Assembly (NCBI GenBank): GCA_003427395.1
Contig: BFEA01000054.1
Coordinates: forward strand, 3,933,925-3,965,657
Direction of reading: 5' to 3'
DNA length: 31,733 nt
Source: Chara braunii
Lineage: Eukaryota > Streptophyta > Charophyceae > Charales > Characeae
Of the stretch, positions 10,415 to 19,885 are shown piece by piece. Numbering within the stretch: the first letter of the stretch is position 1; the number at the start of each line of letters is the position of its first letter. Position numbers and translations under genes: made by a program. The notes beneath the pieces are model-generated. The model searched no databases, was not told where the DNA came from, and was given only the letters and a program-made list of their open reading frames with translations.

Positions 10415-10505
10415 CATCAGTCCCCGCCACTTGTCCCGCGCTAATCCCTGATACTTGTCCCGTCGGTGATCCCGCTGATACTTGTCCCGCCCGTGGTCCC
10501 ACGGT
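10415..10505. repeat. Short tandem repeat, about 27-29 bp unit, about 3 copies
   Basis: CTGATACTTGTCCCG followed by a variable GTGGTCCC-like end repeats about three times. The copies are imperfect. Confidence 0.55.
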
Positions 10506-11504
10506 GTCAGGCGGCCACAAGCAGTGCTCCGCCTGAAATCTGCAGTTTTGGGACTTAGGCTCAGGGACAAGTCCGTGTTTTGATGGTACTCTCGTAAGAC
10601 CAGGCGGCAAAAATTAGGGGAACTCAGGGGACCCCTGATTTGGGCGCACTCAACCTTACGAGTAACCCTCAAAGATAGCGAGATAGGTGGCCGCACTCGG
10701 CGCATCTAGGGACCATCATTTCCGGTCGTTCAGAGGGTTAGACCAGGATTGGCCTGTCGCGGAGAGGCATCGGGGGAACTGACTTCGCCGCAACGTTTTT
10801 TGCGGCATACGACCGGGGCCGAAATGAGGCCTCAAATTTTTGTCTTTTTTAGTACCATAATTAAAGATGGGGAAAAGGGATTAAGACCAGTAGGGGAGAA
10901 GAGAAAAACATAATATCCCTGATTTTTTTTATTTTTCATAATATTTAATTCTAGGGGGGGTACCCTTGTTATTTTATGTTCCCAACAATGAGATTAAAAA
11001 CATAGAAAGAGATTAGAAATGGTAAAAGATAAAAGAAACAGAAGGAATTCGGTCATTTATTTAAACTTTCTTGGAATTTAATTTTAGGGAACTTACAGTT
11101 GGTTTACTATTTCCGACAATAGAATTAAGGAAAGGGAAGAATGATGAAAAAACGATGAAAGGGACGGGAACCCATGATTATTCGGAGATTGGCCTAATTT
11201 CGCCTCGATTACCCGCCATCAGCCCTGACCCCGGATTGAAGATTTTCCCCGGATTTTAACAGTTTTCAATACTGCCGATGGCCGAGGTTCCCTGCGTCCC
11301 TTTCGCCGGTTCGCTTGATTACTAACACTACCGCTGTTGGGACGTTCTGAGAGCGGGAGACGCATGGACATGTGCTACCTTGGGTCGACCATGGTGTTTG
11401 GTTCGGTACGGATATGAGGCTTGTTACGGGGTGGCTACGTCCTACGGTGTCTGACGTGCTTCAGGTATGGTATGGGCTTGGAGACACCTGTTTCACTACG
11501 ATAA
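10506..11504. other. No gene seen; weak internal duplication
   Basis: About 1 kb without a supported coding region. A segment at about 10935-11040 and another at about 11075-11165 look like old copies of each other: TTTAATTCTAGGG and TTTAATTTTAGGG, then CCAACAATGAGATTAA and CGACAATAGAATTAA. Nothing else is recognised. Confidence 0.4.
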
Positions 11505-11950
11505 CTTATTTTCAGGTTTGGGACAGCTGCGGTGATTTATTCTCAGGACCGGGGCCACTATGACAGTTATTCCAGGTTTGGAACCTTGGCGGCAGTTTGT
11601 TTTCCGGTCCGGAAACGTTGCGGCGTCCTATATCAGGTTCGGGACAGGTTCGGGACAGGTACTGGTTTGGCGTCCGCGTGGCACAGCAGCCCGGTACTGG
11701 ATTTCGGGTTTGATCAGGATCGGTGGCATCGCGTTGTTTCATTTCAGGTTCGACGCCCTCACGGTGATTTATTTCAGGTTCGGAACCTCTGCGGTGATTT
11801 ATTTTCAGGTCTCCAGCCACTGCAGCGGTATATTTTTCAGATTCAGAACCGGTGCGGCGGTCTATTTACTGGTCCGAGGCCTCTACGATGTATCAATCCA
11901 GGCTGGGAACCGCTGGGACAATTTATTTCAGGTTCGGTTTGAGACCGGCA
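11505..11950. repeat. 30-bp minisatellite, about 14 degenerate copies
   Basis: The unit resembles TTTCAGGTTCGGAACCGCTG followed by CGGTGATTTA and recurs at 30-bp spacing, for example at 11511, 11541, 11571 and again at 11775. Because 30 is a multiple of 3, all six frames stay open for long stretches, which creates apparent ORFs on both strands with a 10-residue period. There is no independent sign of coding, such as a start context or known domain. Confidence 0.8.
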
Positions 11951-12750
11951 ACGACACGGGGCGAGCCATGACAATTCTAGGCTCGGTGCAGTCTGAACTG
12001 GTTCGGGGCTGGTACGGAGTGGCAAAGTTGGCCAGAGAACAGGGCGGACTTTCTTGCCATTGGTACTGCAATGGTCTGATGTGATATAGATAACCCATGC
12101 GATTGTTTGCTGGGTCACCGATCGGGCTGTGAGTCTGGGGTAGCTTGGTCCCCCTGCTGGGGTCGATTGCTCAGGCCATCTGCGGAACTAATGTTATGTC
12201 TGCGGGGTCCCTGAGTGAAACCCCTGAAGCATGGGCATTTCGGCGCTNATGCGGACCNAATTTATCAACCCGTGCCCCTGTGCTCGTGAACCCGAGCGTG
12301 TAGTCTGCGGCAGCAAAGAGCCAGTGTACCAGGGCCACATCGTAGGGAGATACAGGAGGGGCCGGCAGTCTGAATGCACGGTGGACTCGACACGCCAGAC
12401 GGTTAGAGGAAGCTGGGGGCCACGAGTTGAGACTGGGTCGGAGAACGGAGGATATAGGAGGAAGACCCGATATTGAGGGGATGGCATGCCAGGTGTGCCC
12501 GGCGTCTAGCTACTGCGGAGTGCAAGCAAGCTCAGGGTGGGGGACACCTGCGCTCAGACAGTTACACGGGGAGTGAGGGGAGAGTCTCAGGGGCATGCTA
12601 GGCGTGCGCCGCCCGGAGGAGAGTTCAGTTGATACAGGCGAGTCAATAACGGTGCGCGTTGCGCACGCAACCCACATTACGAACGGATACAGGCGGAGTC
12701 AGCGCTCTTGGAGTGTGCGAGCTGGGACAGGCGGACACGCACGAGCGCTG
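11951..12750. other. No gene seen; two ambiguous bases
   Basis: GC-rich sequence without a supported gene. The bases at 12248 and 12258 are N, 10 bp apart, so local base quality is poor and short ORFs crossing it are unreliable. Confidence 0.6.
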
Positions 12751-12878
12751 CGAGCGGGGGCAATAGCTCTCGAGTGAGCAGACGAGCGGGGGCAATCGCT
12801 CTCGAGTGAGCAGACGAGCGGGGGCAATAGCTCTCGAGTGAGCAGACGAGAGGGGGCAATCGCTCTCGAGTGAGCAGA
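12751..12878. repeat. 32-bp tandem repeat, four copies
   Basis: CGAGCGGGGGCAATAGCTCT followed by CGAGTGAGCAGA repeats exactly every 32 bp (12751, 12783, 12815, 12847). Copies 1 and 3 have CAATAGCT and copies 2 and 4 have CAATCGCT, so the array probably grew by copying a 64-bp pair. Confidence 0.95.
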
Positions 12879-14205
12879 CGAATAGGGGCGAGGGTGAAAG
12901 TAAGTGAGGAAGGAGAGAGTGCGGAGACTGACCAGAGCGTGTTTGTTCGAGAGGAACTGTGGCGAGCTGGGTATCCTCAGTCGCCATCGGGGGTCATCTG
13001 CGACATGTCCGTTTGGAGGCAGACCCGAGCGGGAGGGGACATGCGTGCAATGTGCCTTGAGGGAGAGTGCACTAGCGAACTGCGGGTGCGCCGTACACTC
13101 AGGAGCCGCGGAAAAGGCCAGTGACAGGCGCTATGATGAGAGCAGCTCCAATCACTTACCTCTACTGCACTCGCTCCTGCGAAGGGGAGAAGCCTCGATC
13201 ACTTAACGCTGCAGATGAGACCAACTTTCATAACTCATTCCCGCTGATGGGAGCAGGTTCTACTTCGACCACTTAATGAGCCAGTCTCACCCGCTGATCA
13301 GGCATTTAAGTATCCCCACTGCGAGTGGGGCCAGTATCATCCGCAGAACAGGCAATCAAGAACGCTTGCCATTGTATTTTCATTTAGAAGTACCTATCTG
13401 ACGAGAGTAACGAAGCGAGCTCGTACATAGAGAGAGTAAGAGAGAGAGAGAGAGGGAGCGAGTGCAAGACCCAGTTAGAACATAGCAGTGGCTTTCAAAT
13501 TGGGGGCTGTTATAAGTTATTTTCTTTTATTTATTATGGAATAATCCACCTTCTGAATCAGAATGCGTGAAGGCGGACGAGTGAGCGACGGGTCAGTCTT
13601 ACTGTTATGGTTCCTGCGAAACAGCTGTTCTAACAACAAGTAAAGTTTTGAGAGATCTTTTCTGCAAGCTCACACACACCTTGGAGATTATTAAAAGGCA
13701 CCTCCGGTTAAAACTTGGAAAACAGACCCCCCCCCTCAGGGTCTTAAAAGAAAACAGTGAACATCGGGACCGTCGAATGGATCAATCATACTGCCAAGGA
13801 ACTAGAGAGCTGATTGGCCCAGGGTGGTGATTGACTCATTGTCGAGCCAGCCGAGCGAAACAGTGGGGGTTTGGCCGCTGGAAAGACCGGTAGCGCGCGC
13901 AAGGAACGAGCTTGCCGGATCGGTCACCGAAGACGTAACAACAGAGGTCACTAAAAGACCGACGAGTAGGTTGATAACTGTCTGCTATGTTCATTGGGCA
14001 CAGTGAATTAGACCTCGTTTTTCATTCGGCGCTGCATAAGTTGATCACGGTAGATTGGTTCTTGTTCATGCCCTTTTGCTGTACTCTCCACTCACGGTGA
14101 AACGAAACTTATTTTGACCTGTGGATATCACCACCCGCACCATCCCCGAGGGAGAAACTTTATTGACAGAGAGAGAGAAGGGAAGAGAGAGAAAGAGAGA
14201 GAGTG
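12879..14205. other. No gene seen; short GA microsatellite
   Basis: About 1.3 kb with only short, unconvincing ORFs. A GA-rich microsatellite lies at about 13428-13458. Between 13130 and 13320 a phrase like GATCACTTAA recurs loosely at about 60-70 bp spacing. Confidence 0.5.
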
Positions 14206-14425
14206 AGAGAGAGAGAACGGCGACAGTGAGAGAGAGAGAGAGAACAGCGAGAGTGAGAGAGAGAGAACACTGAGAGTGAGAAAGAGAGTACAACGAGAGT
14301 GAGAGAGAGAGAACAGCGAGTGTGAGAGAGAGAGGACAGTGAGAGTGAGAGAGAGAGAACAGCGAGAGTGAGAGAGAAAGAACATTGTGAGTGAGGGAGA
14401 AAGAACTGCGAAGGAGAGAGAAAGA
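14206..14425. repeat. 23-bp GA-rich minisatellite, about 9 copies
   Basis: Unit CGAGAGTGAGAGAGAGAGAACAG at 23-bp spacing with point changes and one 27-bp copy at the left end. On the minus strand it gives Ser/Leu-rich ORFs in all frames that are artefacts of the repeat. Confidence 0.85.
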
Positions 14426-14505
14426 GAAAGCGGGGTGGCACATCCAAAGTCGACTGTGAAACTTGGTGTGGTGGCCTAGTTGCTATTACCAATTGACCGT
14501 TGAAA

Positions 14506-14562
14506 CTCACCATTGCGTGGAGTGGCTGAATTATACCTATTGCGTGGATTGGCAGAATTATT
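14506..14562. repeat. Tandem duplication, about 27-bp unit, two copies
   Basis: CCATTGCGTGGAGTGGCTGAATTAT is followed at once by CTATTGCGTGGATTGGCAGAATTAT. It lies just before the candidate polypurine tract. Confidence 0.7.
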
Positions 14563-14639
14563 AATTGGTTGCTGAAACGTACTGTTGAACAATAACCGTT
14601 GACTGTTGGATCTCCTTGCTGAAAGAAGCAGCTAAATTA

Positions 14640-14671
14640 CAAAAAGAAAGAAAAAGAAAATAGGGAGCGTG
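14640..14671 (+). promoter_or_regulatory. Candidate polypurine tract and LTR left edge
   Basis: A nearly pure purine run of about 29 bases ending in TAGGGAGCG is followed directly by TGACAGGACCCCCCCCC. A purine run abutting TG is the usual junction between the body and the 3' LTR of an LTR retrotransposon, where the tract primes plus-strand synthesis. No matching 5' LTR, primer-binding site or pol was found on the plus strand near it. It could be chance in a GA-rich area or the remains of a non-autonomous element. Confidence 0.3.
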
Positions 14672-15880
14672 ACAGGACCCCCCCCCAACTTCGATCCTTG
14701 TTGGTCGCTGAGGACCTCGGAAGCGGGCGCGGCGAGTGACAGGCGCCGTAGCCCTTGGCTTCAGCGAACGGTAGGCACCCCTCCCCGGGTTTCCTCACAA
14801 CGGTACTTAACCCCAAAATGTCATTATTTTTACTTAGTCCCCTATGGTCCCCGACACCTTTCCTCGCGATGTTCCTGTTTCTTTTGGTACTGTCTTCTCC
14901 ATCGCCACCTCATTCTTAGTCTCTTTATATGTTCTGCGCGCGCCGGTCTCTTTGACCTCGACCCTTTACTTGGCGTGTGATCCTTCAGCTCTTCTTATGC
15001 CGCATCCCAATGAACCCCTTCACCCGGGCTACGTTGTCACGTGCCGGTGCCTCACTTATTATTTTATCGACCTCCTCAATTTTTTTCTTCCTGCGGCACG
15101 CAGCCCAGGGCATTATTTTCCCGTTGGTCCTTCTCCTTTCGGGAAGAAGGGCCGCCTTTACTATTTTTGTGCGGGTCCGCTTACTATTCTGCTAGTCTAT
15201 TCTTGGTTCAATGGTTCCGGCGGCCCAGAGCATTCTCTAGGCCCCTAGGCGCCGACACTTATGTCTTAGCCTTTAATTATTCTTATCTCTCTTGCCTCCT
15301 GTTTTCTCTGTTGTGCACAATTCTGTCGTATAGCATCTCTCAAGGGTCAAGACTTGTCTCGGGACTCACCGGTCCCAACACATTCTCCCCACCCATTCAT
15401 GATGTCCTCATCGTGCACAATTCAATTGTTAGTGGGTAAAGCAGATAAGGGCGGGGGAGTGAGATAAGATAGGTGGTTCGTTTGTCAGGGACCTTTTTTC
15501 AATCTTTCCCTTATGTCTTTCTTCTGTTGCCTGCTTTCCGACTTCCATAGTTTGTGCTTCTTTTTCACGCTGAAGTCATCCCAACAATCAATTTTTTTGT
15601 CCGTGCAATCCATATTCCTGACCATTCTCAAAGCATCATATAATCAACTTTTTGGCCCATGTAGTCCATATAGCAAGCCATCTTTTCCCCCCACTCAAAT
15701 GCGATGCCCACTTCTTGCTTGACCTTGTGTTTGCCCGATGTTTCAAGTTTGATTTGTTCCTCTCTGTAGTCTCATCCTTAGCTCGTCCATTCTCTTTGTC
15801 TTTTGTTGACCCTTTCATATCTGGTCTCATCGAATGTCCTTAGTATCTTTCTAGTCTTTCATACTCGTTCTCATGCAGTC
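14670..15880. other. No gene seen; T/C-rich, possible LTR sequence
   Basis: About 1.2 kb of pyrimidine-rich DNA. Overlapping plus-strand ORFs of 60-134 codons are rich in Phe, Leu and Ser, lack domains, and overlap each other in several frames, so they look accidental. A phrase at 15367-15415 (CACATTCTCCCCACCCATTC then ATGATGTCCTCAT) recurs in changed form at 17248-17285, so the two stretches share ancestry. Confidence 0.4.
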
Positions 15881-16792
15881 TTTTTCCGTGTTTTTTATAG
15901 TCATTTTGCTAGGTCTTTCGAATCCTTCTCAAGATATTTCTTGCGATCTCTTTATTTGGCCTTGCCAGCTTTCGCAACCCTTTCTTAAGCAGTTACGTAT
16001 ACGAGTCTTCTTGATCATTCCGGCAAACTTCCCTTGGTATATTTTCAGACAATCTGTAAACAAATTTTGTCAGGTCTTTCTGAAGTACAAGCTCATTCAA
16101 TTTTTATATGCATTTCTTTCTGGACATCTTACCAGACTTTTCTCAAGTCCAGGCTCAATCAATTTTTCATCCCTTTCTCTCTGGCGTTTTGTCATATCTT
16201 TCTCAAACTCAAGCTTAATCACTTTCACATACATTTTTCTCTGGCATCTTGCCAGACCTTTCTTAAGCCTAGACTCAATCTATTTCTATCTAGCATCTTG
16301 TCAGACCTTTCTCAAGCACGAGCTTAATCATTTTCACACACATTTATCTCCTTGCGTTTTGTCAGGCCTTTTTCAAGTTTGGGCTCAATCCATTTCACAT
16401 TGGCATCTTGTCGCCTTTCTCAAGCCCAAACTTAATCATCTTCCCACCTAGGTTACCAATGGTTCAGAGATCGAACGTCTCCCCCGGACATCGGGTACCC
16501 CCGTCGTCCGGATTTTCGAACGACAATTTTTTTACAAAAAAAATAAAATAAAAATAAATCACAGTGTTGCGCATGCTCTAGAGACCCCCCACAAAAATTT
16601 TCCGATTTTTCTGAGCATTTGGTGAGAGGGTGATATTTGGGGTGGGGGGAGGGGGGTTAAATGAGTTTTGGTGGGGATAGGAGGGTATAAGTGGGGATTA
16701 GAATCTTCGAAGATTTTTATTATTTATTCTACCGGCCCAAATATCAAAAAATTTGGTGGCATACACCTAATGCAAGGTGGAAGCCACATGTG

Positions 16793-16793
<1 letters not shown>

Positions 16794-16863
<70 letters not shown>

Positions 16864-16893
16864 TAATTTTTTTTTTTTAAAATATTTTATTGT

Positions 16894-16943
<50 letters not shown>
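16794..16943. repeat. Two long poly(T) tracts, 68 and 49 bases
   Basis: Uninterrupted T from 16794 to 16861 and from 16895 to 16943, separated by an AT-rich spacer that holds a further 12-T run. They could be poly(A) tails of minus-strand retroposons or expanded microsatellites. Exact lengths are unreliable because such tracts are prone to sequencing error. Confidence 0.8.
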
Positions 16944-16945
<2 letters not shown>

Positions 16946-17001
16946 GCTAGGTTGGACATACCCTGTCCGGTCCGACATCCGACCAGACGTCCGGTCGCAC
17001 A

Positions 17002-17056
17002 TCCCGGACGGTCAGGGGGGTCCCGGACGGTCAGAGGGAGTCCCGGACGTTCGATC
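17002..17056. repeat. TCCCGGACGGTCAG tandem repeat, three copies
   Basis: TCCCGGACG starts at 17002, 17021 and 17041, spacing 19 and 20 bp. The third copy runs into the inverted terminal block GACGTTCGATC. It lies inside the right end of the 620-bp insertion. Confidence 0.75.
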
Positions 17057-17200
17057 CAACAACCTAGCATCACACATATTTCTCTCATGGCGTCTTGCCA
17101 AACCTTTCTCAAACCCAAGATCAATTCATTCCCACATACATTTTTTTCTGGCGTCTTGCCATACCTTTTCTTCAGCCCAAACTCACATACCTTCGTATGC

Positions 17201-18229
17201 TTTTGAATGTTATTCTTTTTCACATGCTTTGTCGTTAGGTAGATGACACACCTTCCCCCCACTCAATTATGATGTTCTCATAGCGCAACTGGTTCGCACT
17301 TGGAGGTACGCAGACCCTGTCTTCCAACTAAGTGGACGGATGTCAGCCCATCAACCCCTAAAAGGAAGGGTGATCAGTCCTCCCCCTGCTGATAACTCAC
17401 CCCATCCTCTACTTTAGTCTGACGGCCACTTTTTTTGGGATGGGCATCATCATTGAGGTACCTCCTCGCATCTGTTAGGCAGGTCTAGTGCACGCCTCCG
17501 AAGACCCCATACCATAAGTGGGTCCCTCACGAATCGTTCCTCCTACGTGATAAGTTTTATGGATCCGACCTCTTCCTTCTCAAGAGAGTTGGAGCTCTCG
17601 ATTATTTTGCGAGTGCAATTACAAAGACCTCGCGGTTAGCCCCCGGAATGGTTGTAATGTTCCGGTGGGGCAGTGTCAATGCCCTGTGGTGGTGGCGCCC
17701 TCCACTCGGTACCTCGCCCCGACCTTCCTCATGGACGAGGCCGCTTGACTTAATGTGAGCAGCCTAGGTTCATCCCAGACGGTCAAGCCGCCTGTCAACG
17801 GCGTGGCATGTGGTTGGAGAGGGTCATGAAAACTTAGAAGAGCAAACCATCGGCCCGTCTTGGCACCCTGGACGTTTTAGGCACTCAACGCGAGGCGCAA
17901 TTTGAACCCTCCGGTTAAAGCTCGTTATCGGAGTTGGTTCCAGATTTCGAGTATCGTATCCGATACCTTGATCATTTAACCTGGTATCCTACTGATGAGG
18001 AACAAGTCGCGCTTGGACATTTTCCTATGGGGTAGAGGTCCCGGGGTCGTGGTGCAGGCACCAATATCCCCCTCATGCTGATGCCTGAAACTAGAAGGAG
18101 GAAGGTTCAATCTTTTACTATTTTCATGGTCGATCCGGCGACCTCTTTTCAATTTACCTAGGGTCCCCTGTTTATGCAATGCAACTTCCAATTCTCAAGC
18201 AAACGTTCAAGCCAATGTTTTTTCCAACT
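17201..18229. other. No gene seen
   Basis: About 1 kb of mixed-composition sequence with many stops in all frames. Only a phrase shared with 15367-15415 was recognised. A minus-strand ORF at 17976-18191 has no family match that I can see. Confidence 0.5.
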
Positions 18230-18725
18230 GTTTCTCAAGGCTGATTCTCATGGCTGATCCGACAGCCTCTTTTCAATAAGGTCACCTCTTGTGACCGATC
18301 CGACGACCTCTTTTTAATAGGTCACTTCTCATGACCGACCCATCGGTTCATCCTCAATCCTCCATTTTTTCTCACAAGTTCAACAGTCTTCCCAACATTT
18401 CATCTTTTTTATTCTAACGCCTGCCTCTTTTGACCGACTCGCCGTTCCCTTCCCTTCTCAATTCTTTTCTTTCGATCCTTATCGACGTTGTTTGTTACGA
18501 CCGTCCCGACGATCTTCTTATGTCTTTCATCCTTCTCTTGCAATCCTTTTTCCATACTATTTCAATGACCGAGTCATCGCCTTTTCCATTCACAATTTTT
18601 TTTTTCCAATCCTTTTTCAGGCTATTTCAATGACCAATCCGACGGTCTTTTCCATTCACATCCATCTCTTTGGACATTTCTCATGGCTATTTCAATGACC
18701 GACCCGACTACCTTTTCCATTCGCA
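18230..18725. repeat. Degenerate array with GACCGATCCGACG core
   Basis: The phrase TGACCGATCCGACGACCTCTTTT and variants recur about every 50-110 bp (near 18245, 18291, 18332, 18431, 18498, 18565, 18630 and 18696), often followed by TTCCATTCACA. It is strongly decayed. ORFs here are Phe/Ser-rich artefacts. Confidence 0.6.
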
Positions 18726-18820
18726 TCACTCATTCCAACTCATTCTTAATTAGTCTTTCTCAAACAATCATGCAAGAGGACCCCAGTGCCCGTTAAAAAA
18801 AAAATACCCTTATTAGGGAC

Positions 18821-19080
18821 CATTTTGCTATTTCAAGTCGAGCAACCTGGTTAGGGTCATTATTTTTCATTCTCAAGTCGAACAATCTGGTTAGGGTCAT
18901 TCTATTTCATTCTCAAGTCGAACAGCCTGGTTAGGGTCATTCCTTTCCATTCTCAAGTCGAACAATCTGGTTAGGGTCATTCCTTTCTATTCACAAGTCG
19001 AACAGTCTGGTTAAGGTCATTCTTTTCGATTCACAAGTCGAACAGTCAGGTTAGGGTCATTCCTTTCCAGTCTCAATGCT
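18821..19080. repeat. 40-bp tandem repeat, about six copies
   Basis: TCTCAAGTCGAACAGTCTGG and TTAGGGTCATTCCTTTCCAT make a unit repeated with exact 40-bp spacing (CAAGTCG-containing starts at 18831, 18871, 18911, 18951, 18991 and 19031). Copies are contiguous without spacers, so it is a minisatellite and not a CRISPR array. Confidence 0.9.
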
Positions 19081-19636
19081 AGCGCCTGAGGGGGTGGGCT
19101 TCGAGGACACAAATACCATCTTTTACTAGGGGGGGTCAGAAGGTGACCATCTTTACAGTTTTATGGGTGCGGTATCTTTCATTTTTTTCTCAATGAAGTT
19201 TGTTGGTTCCAGGTTCTCATTCATACACCCGACTTAGCGTCTAGCACTCAAGCGAATGTTTTCAACCTCAGGCAATGCTAGCCCTCCCGTCCGTCAACTA
19301 TAGATCCGAACGCAGGGTCTCTCTGTCCTTTTCTCACTTGCTTACTTTCACAACTTTGTTCCTTGCGATACGACTTTGACTTGGTTGGATTAGGTTGCTA
19401 GGAGAGGACATCCTCATGCCGCTCTACCCATAGGTTTCCTAACCTCTCTTGTACTCAACTGATACTCGGTGCTTCTGCTTGCTCAATCAATCAAAACTCA
19501 TAGTTTTTATTTCAAAACAAAAAAAAATTCTTGTCAAACGTTCACAATTCAACCGTCCCAACTAGTTTCGTTCCCATTTCCTTTGCTAATGTCCTTTCGC
19601 ACATAATACTTTCAAGGTAGCGCATCCAAAAGTAGC
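19081..19636. other. No gene seen
   Basis: About 550 bp without a supported ORF or a repeat that I recognise. Confidence 0.5.
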
Positions 19637-19885
19637 TTATAAACGATTTTCTCGCCCATCCAAGCTATCATCAGTCCTTTGCCGCTTGGGTGTCCGTTCG
19701 TTGTTACGTTTTGCTGATCCTTGAGCTCCCAGGTCGGCGACCAAAATTTCTCTTTTTCTTCTTGCAATTTCTTGTAGTTCCTCCTCATTGTACAAGTTCA
19801 GGGGTATACCCGACTTCCTGACCATCATCTGTCTCCTAGTCTTAATGATCCAATCATACTTGATTACATCATTACACTGACTCAA
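19637..19885 (-). pseudogene. Unassigned ORF, possible retroelement fragment
   Basis: An 82-codon minus-strand frame rich in charged residues (YNEEELQEIARRKREIL and TPKRQRTDDSLDG). The helical, basic character would fit part of a gag-like or nucleic-acid-binding protein, but no domain is recognisable. Its position downstream of gypsy pol does not fit gag of the same copy. It may belong to a second, rearranged element, or be chance. Confidence 0.25.

Larger units (their letters stand above)
7320..10450. repeat. Diverged, repeating T/C-rich modules
   Basis: The same phrases recur in decayed form. A roughly 400-bp block at 8830-9250 reappears at 10060-10450: both contain GCCCCCTT.TGCTCCGATTTT, then GCACT....GTGCTAATATT, then ATCTTGATCTTGAC or a close variant. 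A shorter phrase like TGCAATCCGTTATATCTCGGACTGC recurs near 7328, 7879, 8835, 9521, 9662 and 10050. ORFs here are rich in Phe, Leu and Ser and look accidental. This may be an old LTR or other retroelement untranslated sequence amplified in tandem, but no coding part is attached. Confidence 0.5.
16448..17067. mobile_element. 620-bp inverted-repeat insertion with long poly(T) tracts
   Basis: The segment interrupts the 60-bp array. Its ends share two inverted blocks: CTAGGTT (16448-16454) with AACCTAG (17061-17067), and GATCGAACGTC (16469-16479) with GACGTTCGATC (17046-17056). The right third (16946-17068) has its own perfect 9-bp inverted ends, GCTAGGTTG and CAACCTAGC, so a smaller element may be nested or duplicated there. 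It encodes nothing recognisable. A clear target duplication was not found. A DNA-transposon remnant is favoured, but a composite of several insertions is possible. Confidence 0.5.
15880..17200. repeat. About 60-bp degenerate tandem array, split by an insertion
   Basis: Units marked by TTTCTCAAGCCCAAGCTTAATC and CTGGCGTCTTGTCAGACC recur at about 47-61 bp (for example 16141, 16201, 16261, 16310, 16371 and 16418) and resume at 17080-17200 (for example 17107 and 17168). The break is filled by the inverted-repeat element at 16448-17067. The copies are quite diverged. ORFs over the array are repeat artefacts. Confidence 0.75.

Noticed and set aside
11512-12118. Overlapping ORFs up to 174 codons on both strands
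   Set aside because: The 30-bp repeat (a multiple of 3) removes stops in several frames; peptides merely repeat every 10 residues.
12643-12987. Minus-strand ORFs with a repeating CSLESYCPRS-like peptide
   Set aside because: They follow the 32-bp tandem repeat and lack any other sign of coding.
14066-14513. Three overlapping Ser/Leu-rich minus-strand ORFs
   Set aside because: Produced by the 23-bp GA-rich minisatellite, which keeps all frames open.
14669-15843. Plus-strand ORFs of 60-134 codons, possible membrane proteins
   Set aside because: Hydrophobicity comes from T-rich composition; the ORFs overlap in different frames and none shows a family motif.
16461-16480. tRNA promoter-like B box (GTTCGATCTC on the minus strand; GTTCGATCC at 17049-17057)
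   Set aside because: No A box at suitable distance and no cloverleaf; the sequence is better explained as part of the inverted ends of the insertion.
16668-17262. ORFs with long Phe or Lys runs
   Set aside because: Translations of the poly(T) tracts.
18821-19080. CRISPR-like regular repeat
   Set aside because: The 40-bp units are contiguous without unique spacers, and the setting is eukaryotic.
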